Shown: positions 50,201 to 60,841 of the stretch, piece by piece
Layout of the letters: every line of letters begins with the position of its first letter
Numbering within the stretch: the first letter of the stretch is position 1
Translations under genes and position numbers: made by a program
DNA from: Erythroxylum novogranatense
Lineage: Eukaryota; Streptophyta; Magnoliopsida; Malpighiales; Erythroxylaceae
Direction of reading: 5' to 3'
Assembly (NCBI GenBank): GCA_029891385.1
Contig: CM057231.1
Coordinates: 68,464,990 to 68,528,989 of the forward strand
Length of the DNA: 64,000 nt
The notes under the pieces: generated by a model
The model's input: the letters and a program-made list of their open reading frames with translations, nothing else
Told to the model about the DNA's origin: nothing
Databases searched by the model: none

Positions 50201-52901
50201 GTGGATGGGTATATCGAAGAATTTGAGAGTGACTTCACAAATCACTAATTTACCCAAAGAATGGTTCATGAGCTGCTTTTTGGGAGGACTGCGGGAAGAA
50301 ATAAGAAATCGGGTCAGGACCCATGACCCACCAACCCGCACCCGGATGATTTCTATAGCAAGGAAAGTAGAGAGAGAGCTAATCGGTGAAGGGGTAATCC
50401 GACCAGGAGAAGGAAAAGATAAACACGGAAGCTCCCACTCCCACTCAAGTTTTGGGTACTGATTAAATATTTCCAGCACTAACCGTCCAGACCCACCAAC
50501 CCACGCAGCTGGCATTACCAAGAACAAAGCAAAAGAATTACCCAAGGAAAACCGTCACAGTTCTATTGAAGGCCAGCGACTATGGAACAAGAAATGGAGG
50601 GGAACGAGAAACTTGACCTACGAACAACTGATGGAGAGAAGGGCTAAGGGATTGTGCTTTAAGTGTGGGCAGACTTTTGGCCCACTCCACCGATGCCTAG
50701 ACAAAGAATATAGGTTAATTATATGGGAGGGAGATGACGCAGACAAGGGAGGAAGTCACCGAGAAGCACCAGTGGACGAGAGACAGCAAGAAGATTGGGA
50801 GTTGGTTTGTAATTCGATGGAGCACCAAGATATGGGAAGGGAAAAATTAATATGAAGGACCCTATTCCATACGCTCTACAACAAACGCTCGATTGTGAGG
50901 ACTGTAGTTGAATCGTTGTAATCCTTAGGTTGCTGGTGCTAACGACAATTCACTATTCTCCCTTGAGGACAAGGGGTCTTTTGAGGAGGAGGGAATTGAT
51001 AACAACCACCCTCTTCCCAGCCCATACCAACTAAGCCCATCATAGCCCATCAAAACATACTCGTAGGAGCAAGCTAGAAAGGAGGGGGAATGATTATCTT
51101 GTAGGCAAGTTTGTTAGAAGTTTGTTATGGAGAGAGAATGAGGGAGGGGAGTATAAAGCTGTCTAGTGAGAATAGAGGGCAACAAGAATTTTACTATCAT
51201 CATTGTTAGGAAAAGTGGCCTGGTTTGTCCAGGAGGGGGAGCTTGCTCCAGTAGTTATTTTCTATATTTCTATCAATATACTAAAAGCTATACAATCTCT
51301 ATCGAGTTACCTATCAAACTATTCCACATGCATTTATTCTGTAATTAGCTTCATTTTTCTCTTTGTGATTGCCTAGTAAATTGCTTAGTGTATACTGTTT
51401 CCCGACTATGTTGTGAATTGATGTTCTGTTAGAAGGACAATGATTTCTCCTTCCTTTCCTGAGAAATGATGCAATATTGATTTCATGTTTTCTATATACT
51501 GCTTGCCTGCTTTCAAATAGTTGATGGAGGGACTCGGCAACTTTTTACTGCAGGTATTGGAATGGATGATGGATGCAGGTTTTACACCCTCTAGTGATAT
51601 GTATTCTGATATATTATCCTTTGCACAAAAGAGTGCCGGACCCAAACATGCTACTGTCATCAGGGATAGAATTGGTATCTATATTCTTACCCTTTTTTGC
51701 AAGATCTTTGAATATATGTTGTCGTTAGCTATGACATGTTCACTAAAAAAAAAAAATCCTTTTGTAACAAACCATTTATTAAAAAAAAAAGTTAACACAA
51801 AGGAAGAAAAAGAAATCCTAGTAACGTGGTTTGAGACCTACTACCCCATCCTTTATCACCCACCCTCCAGCACACTGCTAGCATTTTCCCTTCTATCGGG
51901 CTTCTGTTTGTCATTAAACTTAATGATTCAACAAACATGTAGAAACATGAACCTTTTCATCCATTCTCTGATTGGAAGCTTCCTTTTACCTGAGCTTGGG
52001 GCACATATAAACTTGAAACCTGATGAACATTCTGGAGGACAAAATTTATACCAGGATAAATTACAAGAGGATGTAATTTTTGTGATGAACTCTGTACTTC
52101 TATTCAGTAAACAAATTGATACATATAATATGTCAGATAAGTAACCGCTGGTGCATGAAAATTGTTTTCAGTTGTTGGAATATTAATAATAACTAACTAG
52201 TCATTCTGTTAATATCAATTGAAAATAGCAAGATTCTTATGGAACTTGCTTCCTCTCTTCCTGTCTCTTTCTCTGTATTTCCAGATCTTGTTTATCTTAG
52301 AAACCTAATTTTCAGTTGTTACTGTATGAGTAGATTTCCTATCAACTCAGTTGAGAAGGAAAGTGTTAGACCCCCTATTATTCTAGAAGGGAGTAAGGTA
52401 CTACTTTCTGTTATTAGTCGGGTATTATGTTCACAAGGGAGGAGAGAGAATAGGAGTTGGTTACATGACTGACTTAAGAAGTCAGTCAGTATAAATAAGG
52501 GAACGATGGGGAGGAATAGGTAGGAAAATACTAGGAAGATACTAAGCAAATACAGTGAGCCTTAGGCTGGAGAGAGCAGCCCTCTCGAAGTAGGCTGCAT
52601 TATACTTGTAACACCACAGAAATTGTGGTTACACATTAATAAAATTTCAGTAAGAATCTCTCAGTATTTGAGAGTTCTATCAGAAAGTTGACACCACAAC
52701 TATCTCTCATGATTGTCAATTTATTATATTGTGAATCTTGTGCCAATTACAATACTTACTGCATTTGTGAATATTCTTCTGCAATAGTGTTGTACATGTT
52801 TTGAGACCAGAGTACAAAATTTTGAAGTTGTCTTGTTGTGATGCTATACAGAATCAGTTAAACAAAAGTCTGCAGATGAAATTTTGTCTATCAAGGTCTG
52901 A
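44212..52901 (+). CDS. EMB2654: P-class pentatricopeptide-repeat protein, plastid, EMB2654-like (10 exons)
   Basis: Splicing 44212-44559, 44650-44822, 45377-45482, 45906-47015, 47111-47216, 47308-47512, 48554-48686, 48890-48994, 51554-51674 and 52852-52901 gives one open frame of 818 residues, close to the ~820 of the Arabidopsis protein. It starts with a basic, hydroxylated stretch suited to a plastid transit peptide. An N-terminal segment rich in conserved residues follows ([14 protein letters not shown]), then PPR repeats of about 35 residues from roughly residue 135 to 770 (for example [50 protein letters not shown]). No DYW or E domain is present, so it is P-class. In Arabidopsis EMB2654 is needed for trans-splicing of plastid rps12 intron 1 and for embryo development. 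Orthology is from remembered similarity along the whole length. Introns 1 and 4 have GC donors. Introns 8 and 9 carry LTR insertions. All exon phases agree. Confidence 0.93.
49209..49528 (+). repeat. 5' LTR of the intron 8 element
   Basis: 320 bp, TGATAACAACC to GAGTTACCTATCA. It is followed at once by attggtgctttcattgag, the expected position of a primer site. I could not assign the tRNA. Confidence 0.92.
49570..50855 (+). pseudogene. Frameshifted gag of the intron 8 element
   Basis: The first frame (49570-50016) opens with a coiled-coil-like region ([17 protein letters not shown]) and ends just after [10 protein letters not shown]. Capsid-like sequence resumes in another frame (about 50005-50248: [24 protein letters not shown]). 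It shifts again at about 50240 ([20 protein letters not shown]) and again before a zinc-knuckle frame (50613-50855, [16 protein letters not shown], pattern Cx2Cx7HxC). Part of the capsid appears to be missing at the first break. At least three disruptions mean no complete Gag can be made. Confidence 0.85.
50997..51316 (+). repeat. 3' LTR of the intron 8 element
   Basis: 320 bp, identical to 49209-49528. It is preceded by gaggacaaggggtcttttga and a purine tract. Confidence 0.92.
52364..52682 (+). mobile_element. Solo LTR in intron 9 of the PPR gene
   Basis: A 319-bp sequence starting TGTTAGACCCCC and ending GAGTTCTATCA, flanked by a perfect gaaag duplication (52359-52363 and 52683-52687). It contains a TATA box (tataaataa, about 52490-52498) and an aataaa signal (about 52639). 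A 10-bp inverted repeat TGACTGACTT/AAGTCAGTCA with a three-base loop (52466-52488) sits directly upstream of the TATA box. No internal element sequence remains, so it is a product of LTR-LTR recombination. Size and 3' end resemble the 320-bp LTRs in intron 8, but the sequences are largely different. Confidence 0.88.
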
Positions 52902-53744
52902 GATTTCCCTCCAACCATCCTTCTCCTGAACATTAAAAGGGAACTTGCAAGACTTTTTCATCCCTTGTCATATATCTGCCTGGTTTCTGTATCTCCATCT
53001 TTGGAATGCCTTGAGAATCACAGCCAAATCTACTAGAAGTCCGTAATGTTCAGCTGATGTTCCAGATAAATTTGATTACCCGATGGATTTGAAGCTTGAG
53101 GAAGTTTGATGGATCTGAGGTGTATAATGTTGTTAGAGATTCCAGTCTGAGCATGATGTAATCTTCAAACGCTTTCTTAGGAGCAGAAATGATGTCAAAA
53201 TCAAGAAAATGCTGCAGCAGTGGTAAATTATATCAAAGATGAGCCACTGGAGCTGCCATGCTACATACCAGAAGTTTACTATTGAAGGTGTCAGTACACC
53301 AGTGTAAATTGGAGCTATCTACACTGGTTCTGCTAAGCAAATGTTTAATGATTGGGTCTGAGGAGCAGACTACCCACGTAAGACAGGATTGCAGGTTTGA
53401 TGCTGATAAAGAGACGTGCATAAGTTAAAAGAGGCCACTTCTTCCGTAAGCAATATCATTGTTTAACAGATGATTGGCACAGCTACTGCCAAGATCGATG
53501 ACTGTATTTCGTTCCATGGTTAGGCAGATTTAGTTTGTTGTATGATTAGGCCAATTCTTATAGTTACAAGATAAATGAAAAGGAAGGTAATTATTTAAAA
53601 GATGATTGTACAAATGGGCAACAAAAAACAACATGCAAGAAGTCGATAAGAGTATGTGATAAGCGGTGTGTTTGTTCTCCACCGGCAGGATAGTTGTAAT
53701 AATTTATGTTCTATGTTCCTCAATTATACCACCCTCTGTTTCAA

Positions 53745-53920
53745 AAACCTGCCCGGATCGGTCGGTCTGATTGGTTCGACCGGTGATCGGTCGACTATCT
53801 GGTCTGGTTCACCTTTAAAAATCAGTTCTCAATTGAACCAGTAAGAACCGGTTGAAACTGGTCAATTGACCGGTCGAATCGGTCAAATCGGACCGGTCCG
53901 ACCACTGGTTCAATAAGATT
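53745..53920. repeat. CCGGT/ACCGG-rich palindromic repeat block
   Basis: Dense copies of ggtcg, ccggt and accgg in both orientations (for example gaccggtccgacc, near 53890, and ggttcgaccggtgatcggtcg, near 53775) in otherwise AT-rich DNA. Blocks like this occur inside plant MITE-like dispersed repeats. I could not find clear outer inverted ends or a target duplication, so boundaries are approximate. Confidence 0.55.
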
Positions 53921-54608
53921 TTTTTATATATTTTGTATTTTTAATATTATTAATATTATATATAATTAAATATAATTATTGCATAAATATAAATTAACAT
54001 TAAGATCAATCAAAAGTTCTTCATAGAGATATATCTCATATCATAAATTAAATTAAATCAACCTAAACAAAATAACCACTAGGCGTTTCCTATTTAAAAG
54101 TACAAAAGTGTTTAGCCATAAAACGATACAAAACGTATTCAAAACAATGAAATCGTAAGATAAAAAAAAAGAAATCATGAAAAAAATCTACATTAACTTC
54201 CTTTTCTATTGATAAATTGATCTATTAAGATAACGTTTAGATCTTAATTTTATGATAAAATAGCTTATAATTGACTTCTCTAGGGTTTTAGAAGTATTAG
54301 ATTGGCTAATTATAACTTTTAAGAGAAAGAATGTCTCTATTTTGTGTTTTCTCCAAAAGTCAGCTAAAGTCCTTAACAAATTAGGGCTTTCGCACTTAAA
54401 TACGTTTTCTCCTTGAGTGTTGATGAAATTGGCTAACTGTCTAACTTGAAAATCTAAGTTGTCATTTAAAACTGTCAATTGATCAACCTTTTGATTATGG
54501 TCTTTCAAATCTCTCAATAGTCACATTAGCTAACCTCTTAATGGCTAATTACTAATGTGATTTTCCCTTTCTTGTTGAAGTAAGGGTCTCAGTTGGAATT
54601 TAATTAAG

Positions 54609-54822
54609 CCTTTGTTTGAATGGAGGGAAACCAATAGAAGAGAAAGGAAAAGAAATTGTATCTCTTCCTTTCCATTGTTTAGACAAGAATAAGAAAGAGA
54701 ATTGAGAGGAATAGAAGGGAAATTTGAGTCATTTTTATTCTTATCTTGCAATTTTTCTGGAGAGAAATGCAAGATTTCCTTTCCTTTTCTTTCCCTTATG
54801 TAATTAAGCATCCAAACAAAGG
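54609..54822. mobile_element. Small MITE with CCTTTGTTTGGATG-type ends
   Basis: The left end CCTTTGTTTGAATG is matched by the right end CATCCAAACAAAGG (one mismatch over 14 bases). Between them are about 185 bases rich in aggaaa and ttcctttcc runs that are roughly self-complementary. A target duplication is not clear, so the superfamily is left open. Confidence 0.7.
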
Positions 54823-55351
54823 ATAAGGGACTTACTTGGTTGATAGCTTCATTCAAAGTTTTAATAATTGCTTCACCTTAGATCATAGTACCCTCAGTAT
54901 TTAGTTGTCCTAGTAGAGTAATTCCTAGGTTGATAATAGTCTTGTTATGTTCTCCCAGATAACTCAATAATATTTTTGATAGTAAATCTATTCCACTTAG
55001 GTTATTTATTTATTTTATTTGTGAAGCCTCTAACTAAGCTTCCAAAGTAGGTAAACCATGGTCTAAAAACTTTTCTCAACCTCTCGTTCTATTGATATAG
55101 TATATTTTCACTTTCACACGTAGTATATAGTATTTAGAAGGTAAATAAACACTTTCTATTACCATTAAAAAAGTTTTAAAAATAAATATTTAATTAGAAA
55201 ATAAAAAAATAATTTTTAATAAATATAACTTTTTAAGAATCAAAATACAACTTTTTAATAACTAATATATAAACTAAAATGGAAAGAGCCGTAAAATTGA
55301 GGGCCTAAACCGTACGCAAGTGAACATTGAACAACTTAAAACGACAAATAG

Positions 55352-55473
55352 ATGTGAACAGATCTTATAACCCTAGTTCCCGCGGCTTTATGCAGAGAAG
55401 GCCCCTCTCTCGCGGACGCAGCCGTATTCTCTTTACCGTCTTTCCGTTTTATTTTACCGACGGAGATAGACAG
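55352..55473 (+). promoter_or_regulatory. Upstream start codons in the PNO1 leader
   Basis: If transcription begins upstream of 55352, the leader contains ATGTGA (55352-55357), a start codon followed at once by a stop. It also contains a second ATG at 55390 reading 28 codons (MQRRPLSRGRSRILFTVF...) to the inferred splice donor. Joined to the next exon at 56026 this frame stops after one more codon. Both could lower translation of the main frame. The leader extent is inferred, and the frames may be outside the mRNA. Confidence 0.35.
55369..55375 (+). promoter_or_regulatory. Telo-box (AACCCTA) in the PNO1 leader
   Basis: AACCCTA followed by a GC-rich run lies about 100 bases upstream of the inferred 5'UTR intron. 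This motif is common near transcription starts of plant ribosomal-protein and ribosome-biogenesis genes, which fits PNO1. The transcription start itself is not established. Confidence 0.55.
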
Positions 55474-56062
55474 GTGTGTATATCTGTTCCCCTCTCTGGC
55501 TTTTTCTCCTTTTATCTAAGTTATTGTTGGGTTTGGTATTGTCGGCGTTTCGTGGTTTGTTAGTGCTTGGTGGGTTGATATTACTCTAACTTGTAAGTCC
55601 TTAATGTACTGGATGGACCACCGATTTAAGTTGAGCTTTCACTTAATGTTTCATTGGATTGTTGGCTTTTTGGAAGGAAGGAGATAAAGACGCTCTTCCA
55701 TGTTTACTGCACTTCTTTGAAATTACTTTTCAAAGGTAGTAGATTGGATTTTATTGTAGAAGCATTCAAAGAAACACATCATGGGAGTTCAAAGAAAGAT
55801 GGGAAGATGATCAACATTTTAAAACCTATTTTATGTTGTTATGCATGGTGCTTTTGGATTTAATGTTGTTAGTTTTTGATTTATGATTTCGTCTTCATAT
55901 TGTTTTTGAAGTTCCTCTGGTCTGCTAATTTTTGGAGTTATCAGAGAAGATTTGTATTAATGATGAATTTCATTGTGACAGCAATTTTGTTGAGTGTTTT
56001 GTAACCAATTTTTTAATCTAAATAGGCTTGATTCTCTAGTTGCGGTAGCTATTGGAGTTGCA

Positions 56063-56731
56063 ATGCAGCCAGTTGAAGCATCTGCAAATATGGGAGTAGA
56101 AGCAGTTCCATCAAAACCTCAAGCAGAGTCTTTGCCCGCAAAGCCAAAGTTTCAGCCTTTGAAGGCTCATGAGATGTCTGATGGTCAAGTTCAATTTAGG
56201 AAGGTCTCAGTTCCACCACACAGGTATTCGCCTCTGAAGAAAGCGTGGATGGATATATACACACCTATATATGAACAGATGAAGATTGACATCCGTATGA
56301 ATCTCAAGGCCAGGAAAGTTGAATTGAAAACTAGGGAGGACACACCTGACATCAGTAATCTACAGAAGTGTGCAGATTTTGTCCATGCATTCATGCTAGG
56401 TTTTGATGTGATAGATGCCATCGCACTCTTACGAATGGATGAGCTTTATGTTGAATCTTTTGAAATAAAGGATGTTAAAACCCTACGTGGTGAGCATTTG
56501 TCCCGAGCCATAGGAAGATTGTCTGGTAAAGGTGGCAAGACCAAGTTTGCCATTGAAAATGCTACAAAGACAAGGATTGTGATTGCTGACACCAAGATCC
56601 ACATTTTGGGATCTTTCCAAAATATCAAAGTTGCAAGGGATTCCCTATGCAGTCTCATCTTGGGATCCCCCGCTGGAAAGGTGTACTCTAAACTTAGACA
56701 AGTTACAGCTAGACTAGCAGAGAGATTTTGA
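56063..56731 (+). CDS. PNO1: PNO1 (Dim2/Rrp20-type) KH-domain ribosome-assembly factor
   Basis: A single-exon coding frame of 222 residues, of similar size to yeast and plant PNO1. The N-terminal ~60 residues are a variable linker rich in Ala, Pro and Lys. The conserved core runs from KVSVPPHRYSPLKKAW to the end, with the first KH-like segment around residues 70-135 and the second around 140-215. It includes HLSRAIGRLSGKGGKTKFAI, RIVIADTKIHILG and the C-terminal GSPAGKVYSKLRQV. PNO1 binds the 3' end of 18S rRNA in pre-40S particles in nucleolus and cytoplasm and works with the Nob1 endonuclease. The start at 56063 is chosen because the preceding frame runs through an intron: an inferred 5'UTR intron spans 55474-56025 (caggtgtg donor, aatag acceptor). 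Family residues appear intact. Confidence 0.94.
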   Translation: MQPVEASANMGVEAVPSKPQAESLPAKPKFQPLKAHEMSDGQVQFRKVSVPPHRYSPLKKAWMDIYTPIYEQMKIDIRMNLKARKVELKTREDTPDISNLQKCADFVHAFMLGFDVIDAIALLRMDELYVESFEIKDVKTLRGEHLSRAIGRLSGKGGKTKFAIENATKTRIVIADTKIHILGSFQNIKVARDSLCSLILGSPAGKVYSKLRQVTARLAERF

Positions 56732-57273
56732 AAGTAACTCTTTAAAGTGCTAGTCCGTTATGCTGAGTGCAAATATGTGAGTGTAACTTGGCATGAATTT
56801 TTGTGTGGAGGGTTGTTCGAGGGTTGAGAAACGATCTACATAAAAATCATTCATTTTCAGTGTTAATTGGAAGATGTAATAGACATGTTTTACCTTATTA
56901 ATTTTGTTGTTGAATCTGCTGGTCGTTGGCTTAATAGTTTACTGCAGTTTTTGTCTCGGTATCCTTGCAACTATCTTGGTATTCATCTATAGCAATCGTA
57001 CTTTTGGGTTCGACCAGTTTGACATTACATTAGTTGTTTATATATGGATTCGGTATTCACCTAAATGCATTCTTTACTATAGGCTTCCATATTTAGAGAG
57101 GATGCCGTGAAACTTTTTGATGACTTGGATAATATGGAAGTTAATTCAACATGTTGGGCGTCTAGTACAAGCCTAGTTCTTTGAGACTAAACAATGCAAC
57201 CCAGATCCCTTTCCAAAATTGCAAAGGGCATGAAGTTGCAAGTATAAGAGAGCAACTGAAAAGTGAAACCAGG
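56732..57273. other. 3' flank of PNO1
   Basis: Probably includes the PNO1 3' UTR. The frame FREDAVKLFDDLDNMEVNST (57090-57150) looks protein-like but is bounded by stops. No polyadenylation site is asserted. Confidence 0.4.
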
Positions 57274-57768
57274 ATGTGTTTTGCATTTGTTTCATGGCAG
57301 CACAAGACTTTCATAAATCAGATACAACAGGCTGAAGGCATAAATGGAAGTTGGTTCACCAAAGACTGCCTGTCAACAAGATGCCAAAGTAAGAGCTACT
57401 CCATTTGCATACTGGTATACCCAACAAAATTTACTGAGACTATCATCACTACAGTATTGGAGTCCCCCTTCGATACAGCAATGTTTGATCCTTGTGGAGT
57501 TCAGCCATCGCGATTCTTCCAGCACAGGGAAGTCGTGAAATATGTCTGTTTGCCTTTTGAGAATTCAGAGGTGTCCAATAAAAGATGTGATAGCTCTCCT
57601 GCTGACCGGGAAAATATTTTCATCCGGATAACATCTGGTCCCCAGCACACGATACACGAGGAATTAATTACTGTGATCAAGAAATTCGTTCAACATGGTG
57701 GTATTGGCTTGGAAGCTATCTTTTATAGAAGTTTGGCCACAGATAAATCTTCTTCTCAGGGTGCTTGA
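57274..57768 (+). CDS. Unrecognised open frame, possible gene fragment
   Basis: From the first in-frame ATG this encodes 164 residues. The frame is open back to a TAG at 57163. It has balanced composition and stretches such as CLPFENSEVSNKRCDSSPAD, then GPQHTIHEELITVIKKFVQH and GLEAIFYRSLA, unlike the low-complexity frames nearby. I do not recognise a domain, signal peptide or membrane segment. No upstream exon was identified. A second frame (57344-57538) overlaps it and is also open. The frame could be the last exon of a split gene, a decayed pseudogene or chance. Its position 0.5 kb past PNO1 on the same strand gives no functional hint. Confidence 0.35.
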   Translation: MCFAFVSWQHKTFINQIQQAEGINGSWFTKDCLSTRCQSKSYSICILVYPTKFTETIITTVLESPFDTAMFDPCGVQPSRFFQHREVVKYVCLPFENSEVSNKRCDSSPADRENIFIRITSGPQHTIHEELITVIKKFVQHGGIGLEAIFYRSLATDKSSSQGA

Positions 57769-60700
57769 ATCAACAACAATAAGGGGAATCTTTCTTTTTC
57801 TTTAGGCGAAAAAGTAGGTGCCTAAACTAATATCTATAGTCATAGCTTAAATAATGAGCAGATCATCTCTACATATTGCTACCCCCTAAGTTGGGCCGGT
57901 GATTGCCGGCTCGACCACGGGCTTACCAATAGGTCTACACTTTTTTTATAAAAAAATTTAACAAGATGATGTCGTTTTGCACATTCTTTTTAGAGCTATG
58001 GCCAACCCGAGCCAAAATCCTAAAAGAGATAAAGTGATCTAATGAGTTAATTAAATTAATTATGCAATTAAGGTTATACTAAAAACAAGAAAGGTACTTG
58101 AATAAGAAGAGTCTCAGACAACTCAAGTGAATAACTAAGAACAAAGAAGAATAAACCATTTCATAAGTAGCAAATCAATGTGATTTCTCTAAAAGCCTAA
58201 TGTTGGCCATCTCAATGTTTTATAGGCTCAACATTGCATAAATGTATCATATTGTGTGTACTTCAAGAGGAATTAGAATGGTTAAGAACACTTATTAAGG
58301 ATATTCAATTTATTATCAAAGATATTAAAATTTTAAAAACTTGAGAGAATTGTAAAATTACGTTTCAAGTGGTTAGGTTAATCTATGAGAGACAAAAGTT
58401 AACCAAATGAGTGTTGCTAGGTGAGAAAAATGAGTGTTGCTAGGTGAGAAATTATTCTCTAGAGGGACATCAATTGATTTGTATTAGAGATAAGTTGATC
58501 AAATATTTGTATGATATGTTTTAGTTTGTTTTTAAACTACACTAGTCAACCTAACATCAATATAAGCCAATCAAATTAAGAGCAAAGTATAAGTACTTTG
58601 CGTTTTAAATCGATTTAAATTAAGGAGATTTATTAATTAAAGTAAGGGTTTAAGAGGCATCGATTTAATGAATATATGGGTTATATAAACCAATTCTTGT
58701 GTAAATTGAAATAAAATATTCTATTTACGAACTTCTTAGGATCAAATAATCAATGGTGGGCGTAATTACTTAGAACTAGTCATTGTAATAACTAATTTAA
58801 GTGTTTTATAATTATTTTTATTCTCAGCTATTAGTTTGTGATTACTAGTTTTTGTTTTATAGCTAGTTTGTAATGACCATTTTTTGTCTCTAATTATTAG
58901 CTTTTGTTTCTAAATTCTAATGACTAGTTTATGTTCCTAATGGTTAGGAACATTGGTTATAAATACATCTGATAGTGGTAAGTATCTAGCTATTGATATA
59001 GTTTAAATGCATCCATATATGTGTGAGCATGAATGAGTAATTAATGTGAGCAAGAAGGAAAATTATAGAGTTGTGGGGTTATTATCTTGTGCAATTGATT
59101 ATAAGTTTAAGCTAGAATGGTCCTTCTTAATTATAAGATGTATAAGATTTTGTACTCTTGGAACAAAAGATGTACAATATTTTCTTTTAAATCACTATAA
59201 ATATATAATGTACACTCTCTCTCTTCTTTATATGTATTATGTTTGGGTAATTTTTGTGATATCAATTTATGCATTTAAACATTACAATTGGACTTTGTTT
59301 TCAAAATAATTTCAAAATTCCAACATTCAATTAACACTTCCATGTTTGTCATCCAAAGATCAATAAAGATGCCTTTCATTATATACAAGGGTTAAAAAAG
59401 TCAATAATAAGTCAAAATATCAACAATCTTATGTCATGTATTACAAGTTCAAGCAATGAATGATCATAATTTCATATGGTGTGTCATCAGTTAATCTACT
59501 CCAACCCTTAAGAATTATGATAAATTATGATTTTAAAACTCGCTAAGTGATTGATTGTTTTCTCTACTATCCTAGTATAAGATTATAGGCAAGTAGATTT
59601 ATCATTTTGTAATAGTATAGTCAAAAGTGTAGAGTGTGGATCCCACGAGATATATCATGTCCAACCCTCTTATTCTGATTTAGTCAACAACTAAGATTGA
59701 GATTAAGTTAAATCAAATCTATATTTAATCAAATAGATAAGAACACTCCCAAAAATAACACAAGAAAGTAATTAAAATAATAAATTGAATATGATATAAC
59801 GTCTTGAATAGACAGGGCATCATCTTTTAACTTTATTTCAATTATTTGGAGATTCTTTAACTTGAACTAGCGGAGTCTCCTAGTATAACAAATTGTCACT
59901 TCTCAATTTACAACTGCCCATCTCTCAATTGATTAACTAATATTTCTATCGATTAACTCATTTTAAAAGTTTGTAAGTTTTATGAAACTTTATAAAGGGT
60001 CATCTTAATAGCGAAGCAACATGTAAGACTATCTCTAGTATCTTATTCAATCCTTAATATAAGAGTCTAAGTTAATCTATATACAAGTTCTTTCAACAAC
60101 ATCTATATGTAAACTTCAGATTATGTTTAAGCTTAACTTGTTTAACTAGCATTAAGAACAACACCAATATAAATTTTTTATGTAAATATAAAACTGAATT
60201 GTCATACAAGAATAAAAACTTGTGTTCAATCTATCATGATATAATATAAAACTATCCATAAATCATTCTTCAAACAATAACAACCAACAAAATAATTGAA
60301 GAATCAATAAAAAAGGTTTCCATTGATAAAGATCAAAATCTTTTGATGTGACATGCTTCTTTGTAATGATTCTTGATCTTTCTCATTGTTGATTATGAAT
60401 GTAATATGTTTTTTATGGCTTCTATCTATAATAATTGCTAAATATTGCCTAAAACTAAACTAAAAACTAATAAGCTTACTTTTAGTTAGGGTCTTTACAT
60501 CTTTAAAATGGCTTTCGTACTAACAAACACATTTTGAGACACGTCGATAGAGATTATATGTTTCTATTATAATTAAAAATGCAAAAGATTTAGATCTCTC
60601 CCAAAGATTTATTTAGCATCCTAAATCATCTTAATAGGATTTTGCATGAGAAAGTTATCCCTAATTTAGGAAGCATTTTTCAAATTGTACAATTATCTTT

Positions 60701-60841
60701 ATTTTTCTCTTAGCATACCCATTTGCATCATTTTGTTTTGTACTTTAATGTTCCTCCAATTTTGTTTCCATAGAGAAAACAAGCATAAACACACTGAAGT
60801 AAATCACTTGTTAATAGAGAATTCACGTAAAATATACGAAA
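57769..60841. other. Gene-free AT-rich interval
   Basis: About 3 kb without a credible coding frame. The frame at 59046-59309 has no domain. A 23-bp tandem duplication (atgagtgttgctaggtgag, units at 58407 and 58430) and a GC-rich spot near 57895-57925 are the only features noted. Confidence 0.5.

Larger units (their letters stand above)
49209..51316 (+). mobile_element. Recent gag-only LTR retrotransposon in intron 8 (TR-GAG-like)
   Basis: A complete 2108-bp insertion: 320-bp LTRs at 49209-49528 and 50997-51316, flanked by a perfect aacta target duplication (49204-49208 and 51317-51321). The two LTRs are identical base for base in my reading. The internal 1468 bp holds a broken gag and ends in a purine tract gaggaggaggga (about 50982-50993). 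No protease or polymerase is present. A TATAAA (49364-49369) lies in the LTR. Its orientation matches the host gene. A small LTR element with only gag matches the TR-GAG class, mobilised by enzymes from elsewhere. The zinc knuckle suggests a chromovirus relative. Confidence 0.93.
52902..55300. other. Intergenic region between the PPR gene and PNO1
   Basis: About 2.4 kb. The first ~700 bases may include the 3' UTR. No coding frame with a domain is seen: the minus-strand frames at 54206-54517 and 54545-54856 lack recognisable motifs, and the second overlaps a MITE. Contents given separately are a CCGGT-rich fold-back block and a small MITE. Confidence 0.5.

Noticed and set aside
53650..55250. 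Possible single large MITE or hAT element around the CCGGT block
   Set aside because: No paired inverted ends or flanking duplication could be located, so only the local repeat block and the separate small MITE are reported.
55994..56062. Longer PNO1 frame starting 23 codons upstream at 55994
   Set aside because: That stretch runs through the inferred 5'UTR intron (acceptor aatag at 56021-56025) and is not similar to the family. The ATG at 56063 starts the conserved-size protein.
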